This document shows positions 17,375-24,541 of a stretch of DNA of 59,112 nt, one piece after another (the stretch's first letter is position 1; each line of letters opens with the position of its first letter). This DNA comes from an uncultured Pseudomonadota bacterium (lineage in GTDB: Bacteria > Myxococcota_A > UBA9160 > PR03). The position numbers and the translations under genes are program-made. The DNA is taken from the NCBI GenBank assembly GCA_900696485.1, contig CAADGG010000105.1:1-59112 (forward strand), written 5' to 3'. Below the pieces are notes generated by a model. It searched no databases. It was not told the origin of the DNA and was given only the letters and a program-made list of their open reading frames with translations.

Positions 17375-18135
17375 CACGCAACTTCTTCTCCTACGACAAA
17401 CTGGCCCTTCGCTACGACCCGTTCCCGATCGGTCTCGCCCGTCCGCTCATCGAGGACGGGCTGTATCGCGAGCTGGTCGACGCCTTCCCGGGCCCGGAAC
17501 GCTTCGCCGATCTCTCGAAGGTGGGCGACAAACTCTCGCTCAGCGAGAAGTTCGGAGCGGAGGAGTTCCATGCGTTCATCCGCTCGCACCCGCTGTGGCG
17601 AGAGTTCCACGCCTACATCAAGAGCAAGGAGTTCATCGCGGGGGTGCTGGAGGCGTTGCGCGAGCGCAGCATCGACCTCGGCTTCGAGCTGGACTCGTCG
17701 CCGGGCAAGCGGATCAGCAAGCGCCTCGCGGACGCCGCGCGGGGAGGTTCTCGCACGGATTCCCTGGAGCTGCGCGCCCGCTTCGAGTTCTCGACGCTCC
17801 CCGCTCGCGGCGGCCACGTGCTCCCGCACACCGATGGCGTCTCGAAGTTCGTGACGCTGGTGGTCTCGATGCTCCGGGAGGGCGAGTGGGACCCCGCGTG
17901 GGGCGGCGGAACGGACATCAACCGTCCGAAGGACCCGACCCTCCTCTTCAATCGCCTGAACCGCCAGCTTCCCTTCGACGCGGTGGAGGTGCTCGACTCC
18001 TTCCCGTTCGAACCGAACCAGGCGGTGATCTTCGTCAAGACCTTCAATTCCTGGCACTCGGTGCGCCCGATGACGGCGCCGGATCGCAGCATCCTCCGGC
18101 GCACGCTCACGATCAACATCGAGACGCCGACCTGA
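17371..18135 (+). CDS. 2OG-Fe(II) oxygenase (operon gene 4)
   Basis: 254-aa predicted non-haem iron dioxygenase. The iron ligands fit HVLPHTDGVSKFVTL (the H-x-D is HTD near residue 152) and SWHSVRPM (distal His near 228), with the 2OG-binding Arg in ILRRTLTIN. The N-terminal third (YDPFPIGLARPLIEDGLY) resembles the P4H-like proteins found in LPS and glycan loci. AGGAGG lies 8 nt before the ATG, the best ribosome site in this operon. It ends inside a palindrome shared with the convergent ABC gene. Not closely similar to the oxygenase at 6390-7037. Confidence 0.75.
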   Translation: MTRNFFSYDKLALRYDPFPIGLARPLIEDGLYRELVDAFPGPERFADLSKVGDKLSLSEKFGAEEFHAFIRSHPLWREFHAYIKSKEFIAGVLEALRERSIDLGFELDSSPGKRISKRLADAARGGSRTDSLELRARFEFSTLPARGGHVLPHTDGVSKFVTLVVSMLREGEWDPAWGGGTDINRPKDPTLLFNRLNRQLPFDAVEVLDSFPFEPNQAVIFVKTFNSWHSVRPMTAPDRSILRRTLTINIETPT

Positions 18136-18155
18136 GCCGGCGGCGTCAGGTCGGC
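18126..18155. terminator. Bidirectional stem-loop carrying both convergent stop codons
   Basis: GCCGACCTGA (18126-18135) and TCAGGTCGGC (18146-18155) are perfect 10-bp inverted arms around a 10-bp G/C spacer. Each arm contains the ACC-TGA end of one gene: the oxygenase on + and the ABC transporter on -. There is no T-tract, so termination may be factor-dependent or the hairpin may act as a 3'-end barrier. Confidence 0.6.
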
Positions 18156-19882
18156 GCGGGCGCAGCGCCGGCAGACGCTTCTGCCTCGATCTCGATGGCC
18201 TGGCCCTTCTCGAGCCGGTAGACGCGATCGGCGGCCCCGACGAGCTCCGTCTGATGCGTCACCGCGAGGATCGTGACCTCGCCTCGGAGTCGGTGCAGGG
18301 TCTCGGCCAGGGCCGCGGCGGTGGTGGGGTCGAGGGCGCTCGTGGCCTCGTCGAGGATCAACAGCCGCGGCCGGTGCACCAGCGCACGCGCCACCAGGAT
18401 CCGCTGGCGCTGCCCGCCGGAGAGGGCGCTGCCGCGCTCCCCCACGGAGCTGGCCATCCCGTCCGGCAGCGCGCGTACGAACTCCCACGCGCCCGCGGCG
18501 CGCAGCGCTCGCTCGACGTCGGCGGGCGTCAGGTCCGGATCCCCGAGGGTCACGTTGCCGAGCACGGAATCGTGCAGCAGCAGGTTCTCCTGCGGCACAT
18601 ACCCGATGCTGTGTCGCCAGGCGACGACGTCCAGATCGTCGAGCGCCTGGTCGTCGATCCAGATCCGGCCCTTCTGGGGGCGTACGAGAGCGGTGATCAG
18701 ATCGACGATCGTCGTCTTGCCGGCGCCGGAATGCCCGACCAGCGTCGTGAACGATCCGGCCGGGAGGATCAGCGAGAGCCCCGACAAGACGGGACGCTCG
18801 TCGTATCGGAAGTGGACACGATCGAAGCGGATCTCGCGTTCGAAGTGCGGCGGGATCCGGCCCGCCAACTCCTCTACGTGCCGCTCGGCATCGGCGATCG
18901 TACTCCGTAGCGACCAGTAGGCGCTCTCGCAGACCGCGACGTCCTGCCAGGCCGCCTGCACCTTGCCGATGCCGTTCAGCATGCGGGCCAGCAGGATCAG
19001 CATCACCAGGATCTCGGCGGCCGACATCGCAAAGACCTGCTTGCCGGCCCACGCGACACCCAGCAGCACACCGATCTGCGTGAGCTCCTGGGTCGCCTTC
19101 ATCGCCTCCTTGCTCGTCACTTCGCGGCGCAGCGCCTTGTTCATCGCCCGCGCCTGGTCGCCCAGCACCGCTCCGGCGAGATCCTGTCTCGCCATCGCCT
19201 TCAAGGGCTTCACCGACTGCAGGGAGTCCGTCATCGACGACAGCATGCTGGTGTTGAGCTTCGTGATGCGGCGGCCGGCGCGACCGGCAACCCGCACGAA
19301 ACGATGCAGCGGAACGATGATCGCCCCGGCGACGACGACGTAGGTGAGCGTCGCCTGCCACTGCATCAGCAAGGCCACCGTCGTGTAGGCGATCAGCTGG
19401 ACGCCCGACGCGACGAGATTGGCGCCGTGCAGATAGGCTTTCGACGATCGGTCCACCTCCGTCGCCATCGCGTTGGCGAGCTTGCCGACCGGCTGGCGCA
19501 GGAAGTACTCCCAGCGCGCCTTCAGCAGCGCCCGCAGCAGCGCGAGGCGCAGGTCCGTCGCCACGTGGGCCACCGTGTATCCGACGCGCCGCTTCGCGAC
19601 GAGCACGATCAGACTGCGCGCCGCCATGCCGCCGACGGCCACGGACAGCAGCAGCCCCATGCTCGGCTGAGACAAGCCGAGCCGGTCGAAGAACGACAGC
19701 ACGAGGCGGCCGAGCGGCCCTCCGGCGGCGTCGGCGCCCCCTTCGAGCTCGAGCCAGGCGCCGACCGCCGGGATCAGCGCGGTCATGCTGGCGCCTTCGA
19801 CGGTCCCCGCCACCACCAGGGCCACCAACACGATGAGGCTCTGCCACGGATAGGCGCGGGCGTAGGAGACGATCACGCGCAT
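18146..19882 (-). CDS. ABC exporter, fused permease-ATPase (MsbA-like half transporter)
   Basis: 578-aa half-size exporter. Six TM helices lie in residues 1-320. The ATPase domain has Walker A GHSGAGKTT near 377, Q-loop YVPQENLLLHDSVLGNV, signature LSGGQRQR near 494, Walker B LLILDEATSALD and H-loop VTHQTE. Such proteins dimerise in the inner membrane and export lipids, lipid-linked glycans or peptides. The N-terminus lacks a peptidase domain, and the setting beside methyltransferases and sulfotransferases favours a glycolipid or lipid A-like cargo (inference). A TACGCT -10-like element lies about 48 bp upstream of the ATG. Confidence 0.9.
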   Translation of the reverse strand: MRVIVSYARAYPWQSLIVLVALVVAGTVEGASMTALIPAVGAWLELEGGADAAGGPLGRLVLSFFDRLGLSQPSMGLLLSVAVGGMAARSLIVLVAKRRVGYTVAHVATDLRLALLRALLKARWEYFLRQPVGKLANAMATEVDRSSKAYLHGANLVASGVQLIAYTTVALLMQWQATLTYVVVAGAIIVPLHRFVRVAGRAGRRITKLNTSMLSSMTDSLQSVKPLKAMARQDLAGAVLGDQARAMNKALRREVTSKEAMKATQELTQIGVLLGVAWAGKQVFAMSAAEILVMLILLARMLNGIGKVQAAWQDVAVCESAYWSLRSTIADAERHVEELAGRIPPHFEREIRFDRVHFRYDERPVLSGLSLILPAGSFTTLVGHSGAGKTTIVDLITALVRPQKGRIWIDDQALDDLDVVAWRHSIGYVPQENLLLHDSVLGNVTLGDPDLTPADVERALRAAGAWEFVRALPDGMASSVGERGSALSGGQRQRILVARALVHRPRLLILDEATSALDPTTAAALAETLHRLRGEVTILAVTHQTELVGAADRVYRLEKGQAIEIEAEASAGAAPAPT

Positions 19883-20021
19883 GGGCGGTCAACCGGGGGC
19901 GCAGAGTGGAGGCGGGGGGAGAGATCGGCAGCGTAGCCGGCCGACCCCGGTCTGGCGACGGCGGCGGCGCGGCGGCGCCGCGGCCCGATCGTGGCACGGT
20001 CCGGGTGGCACACTCGGCCCG

Positions 20022-20933
20022 TCAGGCGGCCACACGCGCCGCGAGCTTCGGCGTCCGCGCGAGGACCTCGAATGCGTCGTGTCGCACGTGGTCCTGGCGC
20101 ATCTCCTCGCGCAGCATCTCCTCCGTCACAACGCCCGCCTCGACACACTCGCGCAACAATCCGAAGAAGAGCTGTTCCTGCCTCAGGTCGGGATGCGGCT
20201 GATAGCGATCGAGCGAGCGGCTGCGCTTGAACGGCCGCAGCCAGGTCGCCGGGTTCAGCGGCTTCACCTTCTTCCTGGCCATCGTGAAGTCCACCGGCAG
20301 CCCCGTCTTCCAGGGCTGCGTCTGGCGCTTGGTGTTGTGGATCATCTTGGTCTTCGGCGTGAGCCGGTCGAAGTCGTTCCACTCGTCCTCGAAGCGGCCG
20401 ATCGTCTCGCTCGGCTCGGCGCGGAGACAGATCCAGTCCATGTAGTCCCGGTCGAAGCTGAAGAGCTCGCCGAACTGCTGCTCGCAGCGCCAATGCCGGA
20501 GCTTCGCGCAATCGAGCAACATGACGCTGCTGGCCAGCCCTCCGGTACGGCCCTTGGTGCCACTCCGGAGTCGGCACCAGAGCGCCTTGCCTTCCATCTC
20601 TCGCGACAACAGCTCCCAGACGTCGCCGACGGCAAATACGTCCGGATCGATGACCAGCGCGCGACCCTGGTAGCCCATCTTCTCGGGAGGCATGAAGCGC
20701 AGCGGCGTGAAGGACTGGAGATTGTCGTAGCGCCAGATCGCGTGCTCGCCGCCGCGCAGGAAGGGCTGTCCCTCGCGGGCTCGCAGGAACGGATGGTCCT
20801 TGGTGAACAGGATCTCGACATCGAAGCGATCGGCGTGGGCGCTGTTTCGCACCAGTGAATGGCGCGACACCAAGGCACCGACCCACTGTCTCTCGTTGGT
20901 GTGGATGAAGATGCGCGGCTTGGATTCGGTCAT
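20022..20933 (-). CDS. Glycosyltransferase, GT8-like (nucleotide-diphospho-sugar transferase fold)
   Basis: 303 aa. It starts RIFIHTNERQWVGALVSRHSL, the usual first strand of GT-A enzymes that read a sugar nucleotide. DPDVFAVGDVWEL near residue 92 fits the metal-binding D-x-D of GT8 proteins. LASSVMLLDCAKLRHW and MDWICLRAE are typical acceptor-side segments. ATG 20933 has GAGAGGA just upstream. It sits between the ABC exporter and the ELM1/sulfotransferase pair, consistent with assembly of a surface glycan. Donor and acceptor are unknown. Confidence 0.7.
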   Translation of the reverse strand: MTESKPRIFIHTNERQWVGALVSRHSLVRNSAHADRFDVEILFTKDHPFLRAREGQPFLRGGEHAIWRYDNLQSFTPLRFMPPEKMGYQGRALVIDPDVFAVGDVWELLSREMEGKALWCRLRSGTKGRTGGLASSVMLLDCAKLRHWRCEQQFGELFSFDRDYMDWICLRAEPSETIGRFEDEWNDFDRLTPKTKMIHNTKRQTQPWKTGLPVDFTMARKKVKPLNPATWLRPFKRSRSLDRYQPHPDLRQEQLFFGLLRECVEAGVVTEEMLREEMRQDHVRHDAFEVLARTPKLAARVAA

Positions 20934-20983
20934 TCCGTCCTCTCGGGGCGTGGGCTCGCGGGGGGGCCGGGGCCTGGGGATCG

Positions 20984-20989
20984 AGGGTA
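20984..20989 (-). promoter_or_regulatory. Candidate -10 element for the GT8-like gene
   Basis: TACCCT on the minus strand within G/C-rich DNA, about 50 bp upstream of the ATG at 20933. The same hexamer precedes the ABC-F gene at 27091. Confidence 0.3.
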
Positions 20990-21070
20990 ACGGGATCGCT
21001 CCGAGCCCGAAACCATGCCCCGCGCCGGCCGCGCTTGAGCCGGTGCGGGGCGTGTGCTTCCGTCCGGTCG

Positions 21071-22138
21071 ATGTCCGCCGGATCTTCGCCGTCGCGGCGC
21101 GCCTCACCGGGCCGGCCACCGCGTACGTGGTTGCTGCTCGGCGACAAGCCGGGCGACAACGCGCAGGTCCTGGTGCTGGCCGGCGCGCTCGGTTGGCCCT
21201 GCGAGACGAGGACGGCACGCGTGAAGCCGGAGTGGCTGCAGCGCAAACCGCGCGTGCGGGCCTCGCTCGCGCACGTGGACGCGACGCGCTCGGATCGCCT
21301 CGATCCCCCGTGGCCGGAGCTGGTGATCACCGTCGGGCGGCGCCTCTCGTCGGTCGCGCTGTGGATCCAGCGCGAGTCCCTGGGCGCGACGAAGCTCGTG
21401 CTGATCGGGAAGCCGCGTCAGCACGCGCGGCGCTTCGATCTGCTCGTGGTGAGCAGCCAGTACCGTCTCGGGCGGCGCGCCAACAGCGTGCGGATCCGGC
21501 TCCCGCTGATCCGCATCGACCGCGCGGCGCTGGCCGAGGCCGCACATCGATGGCAGCCGCGTTTCGCCGGCTTCCGCCGCCCGCTCCTCGCGCTCCTGGT
21601 CGGCGGTCCCACGCGCGCCACCCGACTCGACACCGACGTGGCTCGGGCGTTGGCGATGCAGGCTTCGGACCTGTGCACGGAGGCGGGGGGATCTCTCTAC
21701 GTCTGCACCAGTCGACGAACTCCTCCGGCCGTCGTGGAGGCGCTCGAGAGCGCCCTGCCCGCTCGGACACCGCTCTACCGCTGGCGTGCGGACGACCCGG
21801 AGAATCCCTACCTCGCATTGCTCGGCCTCGCCGAGCGCTTCGCCGTGACCTCGGACAGCGTCACGATGATGGTCGAAGTGGCCCGGCTCGGCCGACCGCT
21901 CGCCATCGCGCGGCTTCCGGCGCAGCGGAGCTGGCTGCGCCGGCTGACCCGCTCGCGGGATCTCGACGCGGTCGCCCGGCAGTTGATCGACGCGTCTTTG
22001 GCCGTGGAACTCGGACAGCCGTGGCGTGCGCCGGCAGCGCCTGCGGACGATGATCTCGACGCCGTGGTGGCCCGCATCCGTGCGCTGTTCTCGCTCCCCG
22101 CGGGTGCCGAAGCCGAGGCGACTCGATCGACGAAGTGA
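21071..22138 (+). CDS. ELM1-family (PF06258) putative glycosyltransferase, copy b
   Basis: 355 aa, clearly paralogous to copy a: TWLLLGDKPGDNAQVLVL, PPWPELVITVGRR, LVGGPTRAT, TSRRTPPAV. The glycine of the GDS motif is replaced by serine (VTSDSVTMMVEV). ATG 21071 is chosen because a TTG 12 codons upstream only adds unlikely sequence. Downstream at 22135 a GTG overlaps the stop, but the sulfotransferase more probably starts at 22216. Reaction and acceptor unknown; it is placed immediately before a sulfotransferase, whereas copy a immediately follows one. Confidence 0.85.
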   Translation: MSAGSSPSRRASPGRPPRTWLLLGDKPGDNAQVLVLAGALGWPCETRTARVKPEWLQRKPRVRASLAHVDATRSDRLDPPWPELVITVGRRLSSVALWIQRESLGATKLVLIGKPRQHARRFDLLVVSSQYRLGRRANSVRIRLPLIRIDRAALAEAAHRWQPRFAGFRRPLLALLVGGPTRATRLDTDVARALAMQASDLCTEAGGSLYVCTSRRTPPAVVEALESALPARTPLYRWRADDPENPYLALLGLAERFAVTSDSVTMMVEVARLGRPLAIARLPAQRSWLRRLTRSRDLDAVARQLIDASLAVELGQPWRAPAAPADDDLDAVVARIRALFSLPAGAEAEATRSTK

Positions 22139-22215
22139 TACGTTGGCCGCCCCGTCGTCGCGCGCGCCCCCCTCGCGTCGTCGCGACCGCTCCTCCCCGA
22201 CAGGAACCCGCACCG

Positions 22216-23163
22216 ATGGTCCGACTCCTCCGGAGTTCTCTCCGCAACGTCCTCGCCAAATCGCGCCGTTTCGTGGTGATGAAGCTCGCGTGGGCGCTGC
22301 CGGCCGAGCGGCGCCGCACCCTCGAGCGCCGGCTGCGCGGCTCGGAGCAGGTCCGCAAGCTCCGCGCGGCCGACATCGTCGTCGTGTCGTACGGCAAGGC
22401 CGGACGGACGTGGGTCCGGATGCTGATCTCGCGCCTGTATCAGCTCCTGTACGGCCTGCCGGAGGTCCTGCTCGGCTTCGACAACTTCCACGCCCGCGAC
22501 CGCCGGATCCCGAAGATCTTCTTCACCCACGACAACTACATCCAGGATTTCACCGGACAGCGCGACAAAGCCGCCTTTCGCGACAAACGCGTGATCCTGC
22601 TCGTGCGCAACCCGCAGGACGTCGCGGTCTCCCAGTATTTCCAGTGGAAGTTCCGGATGCGGCCGCGGAAGAAGGCGCTCAACGACTATCCCGAAGACGG
22701 AGCCGACGTTCCGATCTACGACTTCGTCATGCGCCCCGCCTCCGGCATCGCGAAGATCATCGACTGGATGAACGGCTGGGCCAGCGAGATCGAGCAGGTC
22801 CCGGCCCTGCTGCTGGTCCGCTACGAGGACCTACGCGCCGACACCGCGGGCGAGCTCACGCGGATCGCCGGGTTCCTGGGCGCCCCGGCCGACGAAGCGA
22901 CACTTCGCTCCGCCGTCGAGTACGCGTCGATCGAGAACATGCGCAAGCTCGAGAGCCAGAGGAAGTTCTGGCTCTCGGGCGGTCGCATGCAGGCGCGTGA
23001 TCGCGACAACCCCGACTCGTACAAGGTGCGACGCGCCAAGGTCGGCGGCTATCGCGACTACTTCGACGACGAACAGGTGGACCGGATCGATGCGCTGGTG
23101 CGGGAGAAGCTCTCGCCGGTGTTTCGCTATGGCGGTCCCGAGAAACCGCCGGCCGACGTCTGA
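22216..23163 (+). CDS. PAPS-dependent sulfotransferase C
   Basis: 315-aa sulfotransferase with P-loop SYGKAGRTWVRMLISRLY, 3'-phosphate motif LLVRNPQDVAVSQY, LVRYEDLRAD, and the C-terminal NPDSYKVRRAKVGGYRDYF. Much like copy B: both have QYFQWK and a DNFKxR/DNFHxR-type acceptor segment with FFTH. ATG 22216 follows ACAGGAAC. A GTG at 22135 overlapping the ELM1 stop would add 27 Arg/Pro-rich residues. It converges on ELM1 copy c with only 31 bp between stops. Confidence 0.9.
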   Translation: MVRLLRSSLRNVLAKSRRFVVMKLAWALPAERRRTLERRLRGSEQVRKLRAADIVVVSYGKAGRTWVRMLISRLYQLLYGLPEVLLGFDNFHARDRRIPKIFFTHDNYIQDFTGQRDKAAFRDKRVILLVRNPQDVAVSQYFQWKFRMRPRKKALNDYPEDGADVPIYDFVMRPASGIAKIIDWMNGWASEIEQVPALLLVRYEDLRADTAGELTRIAGFLGAPADEATLRSAVEYASIENMRKLESQRKFWLSGGRMQARDRDNPDSYKVRRAKVGGYRDYFDDEQVDRIDALVREKLSPVFRYGGPEKPPADV

Positions 23164-23194
23164 AGCAGACCGTGTTCGTTGCTGCGTGCACCCG

Positions 23195-24349
23195 TCAGGA
23201 CGCCGGCGGCGGCGGCAGCACGACCGGTTCGAAGAGCGCCCGCACGCGCGCGGCCGCACGCTCGACGTCTCGCAGCGGCGGGGGGGAGGCCACCGGAGCG
23301 CCGTCGCCCAACCAGGCCGCGCGGCCGGAATCGACCAGCAGCTTCTGCACGAGCCGGATGTCCCGCGTCCAGCGCGTCGGCCCGTAGAGCATGCCGATCC
23401 GGTAGATCACGGCGCGCAGATGCGCGCGATCGAGGCACTGCCACCAGGGCGGCCCCGTCCCTTCGTGCTCGCGCATCGCAAAGCGCCCTTCTCCGGTGTC
23501 GAAGAGAAAGACCGGCTTCCCGGTCGAACACGCTTCGGTCATCATCGACACGCTGTCTCCGGTGACGATCAGTTGCTCCGCCAGCGAGAGGAACGCGAAG
23601 TACGGATTCTCCGGGTCGCCGGGCCGCCAGTCGTAGACGAACGCCGGCACCGAGACATCGCGGCGCAGGGCCTCGACGGCGGGTGCCGGGGTGCGCGCGC
23701 TGGTCGTGATCAGCAGCGAACCACCGAGCCTGCTTGCGAGCGCGCTGGCATCCCGCGCAAGCCGCGTTCCGGAACGGGCGTCGAACGGATACGGGCCGCT
23801 CGGCCCGCCCGCCAGCACGGCGATCCACGGTCGCGGCAGATGCGCCAGCCGCGGCTGCCACACCGCTCCCGCCTCGGCGAGGCGTTCGGTGGTGACGCGA
23901 TGCAGCGGTGTCTCGTTGTGCAGCACGTTCGGCAGGGCAGGCAGCCGATACTGGCGTGTCGTCACCACCAGGTCCCAGCGCTCGAGGGCCGCCCAGGGCC
24001 GCCCGACGTGGACGAGGCGGACGTGGCCGCCGGCCTGTCGGCGGATCCAGCGCGCGATCGGCTCGTTGCGGCGGCCGGCCGACAGGACCAGATCCGGCCA
24101 CGGCGGTGTCAACCGGGTGGAGCGTTCCTTCACGACGCCGATCAGCGACGAAACGAACGGGAGGTTCACCAGTTGCTCCCACGGCTGGTAGACGAAGCGC
24201 TTGATCTCGAAGGGCCAGCCGAGCGCTTCGCCGAGCGCCTGAACCTGGGAGTTGTCCCCGGCGCGGTGTCCCATCAGCAGCCAGACCTTCGGAGTCTGGC
24301 CGAGGCGCGGCGATCGGGTCGCCCCTTCGAAGATGGCGGGCTCACGCAT
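23195..24349 (-). CDS. ELM1-family (PF06258) putative glycosyltransferase, copy c
   Basis: 384 aa with VWLLMGHRAGDNSQVQAL, PPWPDLVLSAGRR, LAGGPSGPYPF and IVTGDSVSMMTEA. It has a longer N-terminus than copies a and b, and carries GHRAGDN where the others have DKRGDN or DKPGDN. ATG 24349 has GGGAGGG 7-8 nt upstream. A palindrome at 24361-24383 sits directly before the ribosome site. The upstream gene on the same strand is the LptF-LptG permease, 192 bp away, so it may have its own promoter. Confidence 0.85.
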   Translation of the reverse strand: MREPAIFEGATRSPRLGQTPKVWLLMGHRAGDNSQVQALGEALGWPFEIKRFVYQPWEQLVNLPFVSSLIGVVKERSTRLTPPWPDLVLSAGRRNEPIARWIRRQAGGHVRLVHVGRPWAALERWDLVVTTRQYRLPALPNVLHNETPLHRVTTERLAEAGAVWQPRLAHLPRPWIAVLAGGPSGPYPFDARSGTRLARDASALASRLGGSLLITTSARTPAPAVEALRRDVSVPAFVYDWRPGDPENPYFAFLSLAEQLIVTGDSVSMMTEACSTGKPVFLFDTGEGRFAMREHEGTGPPWWQCLDRAHLRAVIYRIGMLYGPTRWTRDIRLVQKLLVDSGRAAWLGDGAPVASPPPLRDVERAAARVRALFEPVVLPPPPAS

Positions 24350-24360
24350 GACGCCCTCCC

Positions 24361-24383
24361 GTGTCCGGACCTGTCTGGACACC
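24361..24383. promoter_or_regulatory. Imperfect palindrome just upstream of ELM1-c ribosome site
   Basis: GTGTCCGGA and TCTGGACAC flank a short centre, with one mismatch between arms. At 12 bp from the start codon it could be an operator, an mRNA hairpin controlling initiation, or chance in GC-rich DNA. Confidence 0.3.
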
Positions 24384-24541
24384 GGAAGTGAAGCGCGCCG
24401 AGAGGGGGCCGCTGCAGCGATCGTCGGACCTCCGCAGCGGCACGGCAGCACACCGAGACGCGCAGGTGGCGACAGCATCCGAGCCGGCTCCGATGCTGTC
24501 AAGGAGCAAGGACCGCGGCGGACGCCGCTTCCCGTGGTGTC

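Noticed and set aside
17613..19997. Alternative 794-codon minus frame over the ABC exporter
   Set aside because: It is another frame than the one with Walker and signature motifs and is Arg-rich low complexity.
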